NCBI RefSeq assembly: GCF_910592395.1
Contig: NC_088311.1
Coordinates: 9,676,501-9,740,500 of the forward strand
Direction of reading: 5' to 3'
Length of the DNA stretch: 64,000 nt
Source: Lineus longissimus
Lineage: Eukaryota; Nemertea; Pilidiophora; Heteronemertea; Lineidae
Shown here one piece after another: positions 10,077 to 21,300 of this stretch (the first letter of the stretch is position 1; each line of letters opens with the position of its first letter). Below the pieces are notes generated by a model, which worked only from the letters and a program-made list of their open reading frames with translations, had not been told where the DNA came from and made no database searches. The position numbers and the translations under genes were made by a program.

Positions 10077-10181
10077 ATTATAGACTAACATAGACAATGT
10101 GTACATGGGAGGCAGTTCCTTTTTAATAGCAGTCCATATACGGTCATTTTTAAACCCTGTAGTGCCAACCCCTGCCAATGC
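10077..10181 (-). pseudogene. Isolated exon-like open segment, unrecognised
   Basis: On the - strand, a 105-nt phase 0-0 segment sits between AACAG and GTAAGT and encodes protein-like sequence including GFKNDRIWTAIKKELPPMYT. No neighbouring exon on the same strand continues it, and I do not recognise the family. It may be a remnant of a transposon gene or simply chance. Confidence 0.2.
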
Positions 10182-11952
10182 CTGTTGCCATTTACTATTA
10201 AAGAAAGTTATTTACAATCAGTTAAAAATGTCAGGAAAATCCTGACTGTGAAAAAATCCAAAGCATGTGACCTGTGTGTGTGTTGGGGGGAGGGAGGGGA
10301 GGGGGTGGCTTACATTGACCGTTCTGCTTTATGCTTTGGACTGAGGAATGAGTCAAATCGTCGAAATATACATGTAGTCATACATTCACTTTGATATTAC
10401 ACATGTGCCAAATAACAAATTATATTACACCAATAAAATTATAATCATGTTATGATTATGGTAATTGTGAGATAATATCGGTGCATTTATAATGCAGTAA
10501 CAACACAACAGAACAAAAATATAATGTATTTAAAGCAAATTATGCACTATTCTCTGGTATACGGTTTTGATAATTATGATCCCCGTTTTGAGGAAGCTAG
10601 TTTTTTCTCTCCGATTCCTCAATGATTCAACCTATTCCAGTTGATCGTGGCCATAAAGGAAGACTGTCATGACTCTAGGCACGAGCTAGGTAGGTCTGAT
10701 AAAGTGTTCGAAGTAGCCGATGTGTGTCTCTTCTATCTCGAAGTACTTCGGTACTATTCATCCATGTACTAAAGGTGGCTAAAGGTATTGGGTTGCCTAA
10801 GAAAATTACGTGCTTTTAATACCTGGAGAGGAAATGACGACACAAAAGAAACTTACAAAAGATTAGTCCTTTTTGAGGGGTGTAAGGCCGCATTTATCAT
10901 TTATATCCGATTGTACCCCTCCAACACTGTAATGGGAGGGCCTTGTTTTAATTGTGTTGCAGAGCTAAACCAATACCTGTATCCACCGTGTACGTGAGCA
11001 ATCTTTATATCATTCAGTCGAACTAGTTCGAAAAACCTGACACGTTTCTTCTATAAGATTCTTAATATAGTAGTTTAATACCATCTTATTCCGCTTCGTT
11101 TCGTTTATGCGTACAAGTAAATGCATTCTTCACAGTGTTCTTGTAGGATTCGCACACAAGACCTTATCTAGGAATAGTACACATATATACATGGTAAAGA
11201 TCTTCTTCAGATTCGTATACAAGAATCTTAGGGATTTTTGACGTGGGAGGCCATCACTTGGATCCCTGGCTGATGCCTATAGGTCCCGTTTAAGAACTTG
11301 ATTGTAAGAAAACAAAAAAAAACGAGATTTGATTCTGGAATTCAAGTACATGTATATATCATTTCTAAAAAAATGTACAACTGTAACAAAGTTTCGATTA
11401 ATCGTGAAGATTCAGTAATCGATAGGTCAATTTAGCTAGAGACAACAACATAATCATACATATCCTCATGACTAAATATGAGTTAATATATGAGTTAATG
11501 ATATGATTTAATAGTCCGTGACAATACATCCTAATACGAATAGTGTGGGTGGGAAGAAAACACAGAGGTCCCAAGATACTCCAAAGACTAGTTCACTCCA
11601 TGACACATATTTGTTCAATATATAAACAGCAGTTTTAACAAATGCCAGCTTCGATAAATAGTCAACATTATACATGTATTTCATTTCGTAAGGCGTTATC
11701 GCTACGAAAAGTCAAAATGTCTAACCGAACGCAGCTTAATAGACTTTACATCCTGTTTCAGCGGTTCATAATTAGACAGATAAAACTGTCGTTTGGAAAA
11801 TTGTGCTTAAATGTATTATCACATTATTCCCTTTGATTTATTCCTTGTAAAAAATGTACCAATCAACATTATCAAAAAAATCGGTGCATTGCGTTTGTGT
11901 TAGGTTTGGATATTTCCTGAATTTTTCGGTCAATAGACCTCTTTTTTTCTTC

Positions 11953-12082
11953 TACCGGTGTAGCATCTGTATGCGTTTCACTGTACGTTTACACTGCAAT
12001 TGCTGTTCGGCTAGTGCTCGACTTATCCGTGAATCGTGAATAAAGGACATGAAGGAAACACTTGCAGAAGTTACACCGGCAC
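11953..12082. mobile_element. CCGGTGTA inverted-repeat element, divergent short member
   Basis: It starts ACCGGTGTAGCATCTGT and ends GTTACACCGGCAC, matching the ends of the 185-bp elements at 19803 and 31759, but its interior is different. It is about 130 bp, non-coding, and probably a deleted or older relative. Confidence 0.6.
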
Positions 12083-12381
12083 CTTTTGTTTGATACCATC
12101 TAAAATAACTGACAACATTACCACTTAACGCGTTTTTTTGCGTCTCGTCTACTCTGTGGCGTCAGATTTGCAAGTAACAAGTCCAAAAGGTAGAAACTCT
12201 GGTTTCTGATATTGAATTCCTTTGATACCCGGGATGTAAGTGTAGTCTTGGATCAAATAAGGTATTTTAACCGCGTTTTCGCGTTGATACGTGAGCGTGT
12301 ATTCCTATCTCAGACGTGACACACTGTCATGCCGAACATATATTTTGACATGCGCGGTATATTGCATGGCTATTCTCGTAA

Positions 12382-12468
12382 CAGGGTGGCCAAAAAACTC
12401 TTCCCTCACATAATGAATTACACAATGGAATTCTATTGTGCAAGGGAAAAGTTATCTGGGCCACCCTG
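12382..12468. mobile_element. 87-bp palindromic mariner-type miniature element
   Basis: The ends CAGGGTGGCC and GGCCACCCTG are inverted and the similarity continues inward (AACTCTTCCCT against AGGGAAAAGTT). TA lies on both sides (12379-12380, with one extra A, and 12469-12470), as expected for a Tc1/mariner insertion. Terminal CAGGGTGGCC repeats are common among animal mariner-like miniature elements. Confidence 0.65.
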
Positions 12469-12489
12469 TACAAAGGCAAAAGTGTTTAA

Positions 12490-12580
12490 GCATGGATCTA
12501 TCATGGGGATTAATCAACGTTTCATCCATGGGTCCATCCGTGGATAGATGATGGAGAATCCCCATCATAGATCCATGGAT
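12490..12580. repeat. Long hairpin with CATGGATC arms
   Basis: The arms GCATGGATCTATCATGGGGA and its near-complement, ending ATAGATCCATGG, enclose about 45 bp. Further CCATGGATG-like words follow to 12690 at irregular spacing. There is no coding content. Confidence 0.6.
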
Positions 12581-13077
12581 GAAGCCCAGGGTCGTTTCTA
12601 CCATCCATGAATGGAATCCATCACGTTATCCATTTTGACGGGCAACCAAATAATAGATCCATCCATGGACCAATCAACGATCCATGCATAGACACTTTGT
12701 CTGTGTAGTGACATTAACATTTTTTGTTGCATTTACATGTCGTTCGCCTGGCCCAGCGCCAAAACGATCTGATGGCGGGATGATAAAGGATTTTTTTACA
12801 ACTATGATGGTAATTTGCAAACAAAAGCACCATGAACCAGCGACTGTCCGTTTTGGTTTTTTTTTATTCACTACTCATCGTCATATAATAACTTCATCGA
12901 CCAAATAATTATAATTTACAAGAAAGCAGGGTCGACGCCGAACAACATTGCTCGTGAACTTGATGAGGCACAACATAAACAAACGCCACTCGTACCATTG
13001 GACACAGCTTTTCTGTTTTCGTTAATTGGTGTGGCCTGGCGATTACCCTCTTTTATCATTATAGCTAGCATAACCTA

Positions 13078-15139
13078 CTGTAAAATATGTGATAAGCGAA
13101 CGGCCCACAAAACTGGTCGAGAGGAAATCATTGCGTATACATGTTCAGGTCCTTTGAAATAGGCCTTGATGACGCTGATGACAAGTGTCGTTTTCATGTG
13201 GTTATAGCCTATAAGTTATTGGTGGTAGACTTCTACCGCGTTCGTGCAAAAGTACTTGGGCTCATTGAGTTGAATTGGATGAAAAGAAAGACAAACAGGA
13301 TGTGATGATTAATACTGGGTTTAAGTCAATTCTTTGTCCAAATCTACAAATTCTAGATCATTGTCTTCGATTTCAATGTTACCAAAATCAATAATGTCTT
13401 GATCAACGTGATCTGGCACTGGCTCATCTCCTTGAAGCAGTCCGCACGCACGCCAGGCCGTATGGATTGCCTCTTCCGTTGTGGGGGCGCAGGAGTCGCT
13501 GATAATGCGCAAAAGCGTATCCCTAGTAATTGGCACACAACGACCATGTTCATCATTACTTTGGATCTTCCAGGCCTTCCACATTTTACGCATGTTAATT
13601 TTGAAGGAACGGATGACAGTTTTATCAAATGGCTGGACCAAAGAAGTACATCTTCCTGGAACCAACTGGATAAAACCAGGCGCATCTTCAATGTGATGCT
13701 GAACCTGGGCATTTCTATGGGCTGGGAACATGTCCCATATCAACAAAAATGGAAAGGCATCACCTACAAAAGGGAGAAGACTGTCATTAACCTACGATAG
13801 TAGTGTCTGCCAGTTTGCCCAACCCGTTTCAGACCCGGTTACTCGGACATTGTCCGGTGCATTTTCCCTCAAATCCTGGATTACTTCCCCGTCAGCCCTC
13901 AGTCCTCCCATCCCTTGTAATCCCTAAAGTTACGGTTCATCCTAGTTTTGGATTCCCTCGGGACGTGCGAAGATCAATTTGTTTTGCCCCCTTTTCATTG
14001 TAGGTGTACTGTGGCGCCATGTCAAAAAGAGCAAACGTTTCATTCATGTTTATCACAAGTTCACTCCCATTTTCATCAACCGTCTGGGCAACGTTTTGCT
14101 GAAAATTGGCCAAAGTTCATCCGCGTTTTCGAGAATAGCCGTAGAATTTTTGCATTGTTTCCTAAAACTAATCCCGTTCCTAGAGAGAAAACCAGTTAGC
14201 CACCCTCTGGACGCCCTGAAGTCTGTTAATTGTGGCCGATGCTGCCAGTATTCCTGTTGCTGCTGTTCGGGAAGCACTGCCCACCATGTTCGGAAAGCCT
14301 GTTCAGCTTTAATCATCATGTCGTCGCCCGAGACAGGTCATCCCTGTTGTCGCCTTGTTGCCATCCATTCACGAACTGACCTGTCAACCTCTGGCAATAA
14401 GGCAGAAAACAATGTGGACTTTAGAAAAGAACAATTTCAAATTTAAAGTTCCAGGTTCTCATGGACATCAAATTTGAAAAGAAAATGACATGGAAGATGG
14501 CGTTAATTTTCTGTTAAAAGTACAATACAGCACTCACCAATGCCCCTTTGTCTTTGTGTGCGCCTGTTGACCTGCCTGCTCGTAGTTTCGCGATGTCTCT
14601 CTCGGAGGTCATCCTCTTCGCGGAGCCATCGGCGCATAGTCCCAGTCCCGGAGAGGATGTTATGCTCCCTGGGAAACTGGGCCGATGAAATCCCATGAGG
14701 CTGCCTGATGTTTTCGTTTTCATAGTCATCGAACAGACGGATTTTCTCCGCCAGTGAATACGATCGGTGACGCCGAGCAGGAGGTTATAAGGCATCGACA
14801 TTCTCATCAACATTATTGATGTCGCCATTATCCATTGGATGAACGAAATCAGAAAACATTATCAAAATTCCAAAAAAGATAGTGCACATCATTTTGGTTT
14901 CTTGCTGACACTTGCGATTGACAATCTTAAATGCACGAGTAGGCCAGCGTTAAATCGGGTTATTCAATGTCATTTAAATTCAAAGTGATATCAGACATGG
15001 ATTTTGTGGTACATGTACATGCTCAATAAATCATGTCATCAGCGTCATCTGGGCCTATTTCAAAGGACCTGCACATGTATACGCAATGATTTCCTCTCGA
15101 CCAGTTTTGTGGGCCGTTCGCTTATCGCATATTTTACAG
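13078..15139 (-). mobile_element. pogo/Tigger-type DNA transposon, degraded
   Basis: The element is 2,062 bp, begins CTGTAAAATATG and ends with its inverse CATATTTTACAG. The inverted repeats extend over roughly 100 bp with few mismatches. TA is duplicated on both sides (13076-13077 and 15140-15141), as for Tc1/mariner/pogo elements. The interior encodes, on the - strand, a broken pogo-family transposase. The whole unit lies between the two genes. Confidence 0.93.
13321..14830 (-). pseudogene. Broken pogo/Tigger transposase
   Basis: Reading on the - strand, an N-terminal DNA-binding part comes first (SLAEKIRLFDDYEN and GTMRRWL), then the Tc5/CENP-B type helix-turn-helix (VREWMATRRQQG, FRASRGWLTGFLSRNGISF), then the DDE core. 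The core begins INMNETFALFDMAP, where the usual NMDET has lost its catalytic aspartate, and continues in other frames to LLIWDMFPAHRN and TSLVQPFD, which keep the second and third acidic positions. Several frameshifts and stops separate these parts, for example a stop after PKLG near 13945 and another near 14333. The element therefore cannot make an intact enzyme. Other frames over this span are shadows. Confidence 0.9.
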
Positions 15140-17801
15140 TATGCTTGATGGTATGGTAATCATAATAATCGCGAGTTGGAAAGGTCAACAGCACTCTAGT
15201 CTTCCATCCTTAAAATAAGTGACGCCAACAGAAATTCATTCTTTCATCCCGGCAAGTAGTGCCGACTGATACTCGCATAATCTCTTGTTCTATCAATCTA
15301 CATTGTCACTACATTCACCATATTATGTACATTCATTATTAAAAAATCATCCCTGTCCACCATTCTTTGACAAATGGTAATCCGAATAATTCGAATAATC
15401 TCTTTATAAAATCTACATGTATCCAAAAGGAAACTAACATCCGGTGTAGCAGTTTAAAATGTTACCCTGGAAAAAGTGTCCGTTCCTCTTATATGGTGAC
15501 GGATTAAGGTACATCTTTATGGCTTTAATGGACCATCACTGTTAATACCTCAGAGATCAAACAGCGCATACATCCATTGTTCCCCGAATACTCTATCAAA
15601 GGACATTTTAAACTGCACAAGATTTCTCAAATTGGATATGCCGGTTGAACGACAATATAAAACCAGTGTTCAAAATGTGGTCGGAAACAGACATTCAGTG
15701 AAGAAAATAATGCTTACAATAGCACACGGATAGGTGCAATACATAATAAGCATATTTACATCAAAGGGGTACGCCGTTCATAATTACTGGCCCAGGAAAA
15801 TAGAAATGCAGTTATACACAATGCCGAAGTGCTCACGAATTTGCTAAAACTCGGTATTTGTAGTACATTGTATTTAATGTATATCTGTCGACACAACGAC
15901 AATGCTATAATTCATATTTAATACGTATTTTGGCAAGGGGAAATTTTCAAATTCAAATTCAATTTCAAATGTTAATTTTACCGACGGCATTAGCCTTTAA
16001 TATTTAAAAAGCGATTAGGCACAACATTCCGTTTGCTGTAAAACGGATTTAGTATCTCTTCGATTCGCAAAATAAAAATCCCGAAAATATTTTTAGAAAA
16101 AAGGGAAAGAGAAACATTCATAATCGTAAAAATAGCAAAATGAAAGACACGCGTGTGTTCAGTATCGTATTTTTTACGGAAATCACTCGGTCTTGTATTC
16201 CCATGACTGCCATCAAAACAAAAGATGGCACAGCCAGCTGATGCTGCAGAATAGTGACAAGCTACACACCCTAGCCTACATTTTAAACTTATCGCAAAGA
16301 ATAATAAACCTATTGCGTGCCAATATTTCCTCTAAACATTTTCAATTTGACAATAAGTTTGAAAGTTGGAATATCTGGCCTGTGGATTGGAAGAAACTGA
16401 CGAGTATAATCTTTAACAAGTTATTCGGATGTGTTTCAGAAATTTTGTGGTTTGTAGTATCGTCGTGATAAATAGAACTGTTACCTACCATTACAGTGTG
16501 TAGAATAATGCACTTCTTACGACCATCATAGCGTAGGACTCCTCCCTAAACAAGCATAATTATTAGCATCGGCGAAAGATCCGATAAAAAAATGATTCTA
16601 TGGTAGTATCTCAAGTCGAAAATCCGGATTAGATTAGGTCTTTTCTTAGGAATTTTACGAGAATCTTGCAACGAATGTGCATGTTGATGTATTGAAAACT
16701 GAATAACACCTCTCCTTTGGATTTTCGACCTAAGGTACTTCCAGATTAATTCACAAAGTCAGCTTATCAAGACGAATCATGCATAACACTGAGACATTAG
16801 AGACAGACATTTCATGAGGAAGATGCTAAGAAAGACACACTCTGTCCAAAAGACCTTGACCCAAAGGGTGTAAAAGTAAGCAGAAGTTGCATTGATGATA
16901 AATTACTCAATTATGCATTGCTCGTCATCTCATACTTTAAGTTAATCATGCAATACATAAATGTATTTCCAGCACTATTATAGTTCCAGTGACAAAAAAG
17001 CAAAAACTATACACTAACTTCATGTTTTATGTTTCCAAGTAAAGTCACTTATACACCCGTATATAGTTACCACTGTAGCAACTGGTGCAAAGTGCTTTCA
17101 AAATACCAAATACATGTATACCTCAAGTCTTTAAAAAGCTATGGATTCACTGATTTTCGAAACCTATTTCGATAAACACAGTCATTCATCAAATGAGCAA
17201 AAGGACATTATAAATGCCAAATTTTTTCATCACAATTATTTTGTTTCCGTTTCAATAACGAAATGCCTCAATATATCCAAATTCTGTGACCTTTGACAGA
17301 GATATATAGACGCCAGATGATTTGGATTGTCATGGGAGTTTGACCATCTGACAATATAATGCTGAAAATTCTAAATGAAATGGAGGGAAACCGAATCGTA
17401 ATGCTTCTGCTGGCAGATTTATGAAATTTAATACCTCAACTGATCACAGCCCGTGTCTAAACTGTGTTGACTCGATCCCCGCGGTCGATGTACTTGGACT
17501 GTGCCATTCCCAATTTTTCATACTAGAATTAATGAAAGAATCCAAATATATACTCTCAAAAATCATAGTCTCAGGAAGCAGAATTCGATTTCACTCATCA
17601 TCCTTACTGGCATGCGTGGATAAGGCAGCGGCAACTGTAATCCATGTTCTCCCTGGTAATGGGTCATCACTTTTTTTTCTTCAGAGCGAAGTCTTTTTTC
17701 TGCCCGTCGAACATAACTAATAATTATGCTGTAGCCCGGGCGAAACCAGTCAGGTTCTTCATCAATTTTAACACAAACTTACTTATAATTAGTGATTTCA
17801 C
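15140..17801. other. Intergenic sequence before the 3' end of gene 2
   Basis: AT-rich, with no supported gene. One inverted-repeat element lies at 16600-16745. A 99-codon open frame at 17421-17720 shows no domain. Confidence 0.5.
16600..16745. mobile_element. Short inverted-repeat element, GTCGAAAATCC family, copy 2
   Basis: The left end contains CTCAAGTCGAAAATCCGGA and the right end TTTGGATTTTCGACCTAAGG, an imperfect inverse. The interior includes AGAATCTTGCAACGAATGTG, similar to interior words of the copy near 193-445. It is non-coding. Confidence 0.55.
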
Positions 17802-17807
17802 TTTATT
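17802..17807 (-). terminator. Candidate polyadenylation signal of gene 2
   Basis: The + strand TTTATT reads AATAAA on the - strand, about 370 nt downstream of the gene 2 stop codon. The position is reasonable for a 3' untranslated region, but no cDNA supports it. Confidence 0.4.
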
Positions 17808-18177
17808 TCCGCGGTAATTAGTAGGTATAAGTTCGGTAACCCTTGCGAAGGCCTACGAACGACGCAGTACGAAGGTCCCCATTTCGTCAATTCAATGGTG
17901 ATTTGTGACGGCAGAGAGTCCTGGCAGAGTTATCATCAGTAAGACAAAAAAGGGGGAAATTTTGAAACATCATCGTCCATAAAATACATTCACATTGACC
18001 AGTGTATTTCGTGAGGGTTGTAAAACCCACCTAGAGTCACCTCCTTGCCCTTAAAATACCAAAGGAAGGGGACATAATTTACATCAACCGCTGCAAAAAG
18101 TCAACAAAATATATAAAATCTTTTTGTTTTCAAAGATAGTGAGCACCGTTCTTTGTCATAACCAAACACATTGCGTC

Positions 18178-18344
18178 CTAGCTTGGTCTGCATGTAATCA
18201 GCAGTAACAAGGAGAGACAGATGGTTACCATGGATACGTGTAAACATGAAGCAGTTTGTTTCCTGCCGGCAGTAAGTCTCGTGAGGGGTGTGCCTTTATC
18301 ACCAGTCCTGCCCTCTTTTAGATTGGCATGTGTGTCACAGTTAC
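18178..18344 (-). CDS. Gene 2 terminal exon H: linker and hydrophobic tail
   Basis: After a strong acceptor (TTTTTCTCTCCTTCCAG), 167 nt encode NCDTHANLKEGRTGDKGTPL, a short basic linker, and a C-terminal hydrophobic run VTICLSLLLLITCRPS before TAG. A tail of this length with small residues ahead of it (around TAGRKQTAS) fits a GPI-anchor signal; a short transmembrane helix with almost no cytoplasmic part is the alternative. Confidence 0.78.
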
Positions 18345-21300
18345 CTGGAAGGAGAGAAAAATGGCGTAATTTTGGGGCAAATCGATTCCTGGTCACTCCG
18401 AAGAATCAACACCACGCTTTCGGCAAATATTTTAGTATATTTTGTTGGTTGGTGAGATGACCCCTACGAACAAGATCAGGTTTCTGTCTCATGATCGAGA
18501 TAATCATCGTAGGTAGAGCAAAAACAATATCTCGTTTTAGTTTTTTGGCTGACGAATTGGATATAGAATGTTCATCTTAAAGAAATGCATGACTATGCTC
18601 ATCAAATCCACTTCAATATGTACAACTTCTCAGTGTATGCACGTGTACGTCTCAAAAATCCCTAGCTTCTCATCGTACAATGGCGAAAAGGTAACTCTGT
18701 CACCAATTAGCTTTGTTCCTTCTCGGCTAATTCTACAATGTTAATTAAAGGATGAGGCATGCTCTGTCGTATTATAAGAAAATCCTCCTAATAAAAGTCT
18801 TGTTATCCGATCATTCAGCTTCATATTGTCTTAATACATTCGTGACGAGCATTTAATTGCTACAGAAGCAAGTTAGTCGCAGAGCAGCTGAGGCAATTTG
18901 CATCCGACCTGTGTCATGGTAACTCCGCTATAGCATTAAATGACCTCCAGTTAAGGGGGGAATATGACTATAGGCTAGAGGGTTCAATTGATGGTCACTA
19001 ACATGCACAGATATGGAACAGGGTCTAGTTTGACTTGGTGATGACAGTGTTCCTCGAATAGTGTCGATGTACTTCGGATAATAGTGACACATATTTGCGA
19101 ATTTGTATGATTTAATCTGACCCACATTGTTCGCGCCTACAGGCTCCCTTTGACCTGGAAAGTTTTTCCCATATGCGTGTCCACTGAGATGCAACGCAAT
19201 GGGTTTTTGTATCATTGCACTACATTGGGGCCGAGATTGACACTAGTCGCGTTTATTCGTATACATGTATGATGCTATAATGCACTGAAAATTTCTCACA
19301 ATCGTTGATGTTATGACTAGAAATTAAAAGGCATGCGTACATGTTTTTAGAAACAATCATTAGGAACTGTTGATATTTCAATTCATATCAGTGTATGTGT
19401 AACATCGTTGGGGACCAAAACTACAAATGAGGAAAATGAGAAAACTGAGAATATACAGTATATTATTCGTCTATTCTAAGATATGGTGCAAATTGGACAG
19501 GTTACAATAAGTTTCTATCTATCGTCACTTACCAGGGTCCTTCCTGAGAGCGAAATGCACGTGCTGGTTCAGCAGCAATGGTGCACCCATGTTACAATCA
19601 ACGTCCAAAGAAAATAGTATCATCTGATTGGATAACCTCCTAAAACTCTGAAACGAAAATAGAAAATACTCTAGGATTGGTGATAAACGTGTAACAATTA
19701 ATGACTAAACAAATGAAGGGAAAGAAAGGAATATGGAACAAGTTAATATATCACACACTTTCTCAGTGTTCTGCAGGGCATATCTAGAGAACGAAGCCTT
19801 ATGTGCCGGTGTAACATCTGTGGTTGTTTCCCATGTGTCAGTGTTTCCAAACAATAGGCAGCTAGAGAGACCATGACTTTTCAATAAGGGGATACACAGA
19901 AAAACTCGTCAATCTATTTTTGAGCGTTCCCAAACAATGAGGGGAAACACTCAAAAACAGAAACACTCAAAAACATTACACCGGCACCTTGGTAATTTGT
20001 TGTGGGCCCTTTAGATCTTCTTGTTCTTCCGGAACTATTTTCTGTTGCCACTAAGGTATGACAGTAAGAATATGCACGATAGAGCATAGCTACCCATCCA
20101 ATGTACCAAATTGACTAAAACATAAACTCTCTAACAGTTTATACAGTAGCTTAAGTACCATAGCAGATCGAAGTTGATAAAACATCACACAAAATTGACA
20201 AAATTATGGAACGACTTTGAAAAGTTCCACCTTGCCTGTTTCTGATTGTATACATGTACTAGAAAACGCTAGGATTTTCTTTAACATGCTCTTACATTGT
20301 TCACCTTTTCACGGCTTATTATAATCCGCGAGATGAGAAATCGCGAGTTGAGTAATTACTATTTTCTGCCACAAGATTTTCTACTTCCCTGAGCCATGAC
20401 AATCACCATTTCTAATGCTGCTGTCCACTTCTCCATTCAATGATAGTAAGGCCGAAGACAATACAAAGGTCAATTGCAACTGCATATTCATCTTGACCAC
20501 GAAAGTTTCTGCAACTTATCAAGATATGCTGTGAGTATACACCTTTCCAGAAATGGGGCGCTGAGTGTCCGAAATAGTGATGTCATAAGGGGAAACTAGG
20601 CCTTATGGTGGAGGTGCAAAGGAAACAGTCATGGTTGACCAACACACTTGAATGCCTTTAATGACGGACAAGGGGAAAAAGTTAGTTCCAATGCAAGCCA
20701 CCAATTTCGGGAAGCATGTATAATACGACTAGATTCAGGATGTTGCATGTATCGAGATTATTTTCACGTAACGCCTCGCGGCACAAGTCACCATACACAA
20801 GGTAGACCGATAACGCAGGGCATGCACCTGGTGAACGTCTGGTCATCCCTAAAAATGGTAGTTGATAAAGTATGGAATTAGTGAAACCTTGGAAACACTG
20901 ATAAACCTTGGAATATTCAATGTAAACCATGGAATCACTGTGCAAATAGCGCGGGAAATCGGGTGCGTTCCTTCCACGATTTATACCCTCCCAACTGACA
21001 GTCTCGTCCCAGCTGACTTTATTGATAGCAATTTGCCAGTTAGTTCAGAAGCCAACATTTTTAATGTGGAGGATGACGTCATCAATTGGCAATGCGCTGT
21101 GGTCGTTAAAATATTTTATTTCTCTTCAATGGAAGCAAAAATTAGTTTTTATGATTGTTTTGTACTCCATAGACGATAAAGTATTATGCTCGGTACTAGA
21201 TGCACGAGATCATAGGACAAACACACACGTGAATAAAAAAACCGCTTAGAACTGGTGACGTCACAAAGATCTCTGCATCCCTCGATGCGTACTGGAAGAT

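Larger units (their letters stand above)
8888..13077. other. Intergenic sequence with small repeats
   Basis: No gene is supported. It contains TACATGTA-rich patches (9160-9260), a purine-rich run near 10280-10305, an isolated exon-like frame at 10077-10181, short inverted-repeat elements at 11953-12082 and 12382-12468, and a hairpin at about 12490-12580. An open frame of 128 codons at 9517-9903 has no recognisable domain and a low-complexity composition. Confidence 0.5.

Noticed and set aside
13399-14446. Several open frames on the + strand over the transposon
   Set aside because: They are antisense shadows of the pogo transposase remnant on the - strand.
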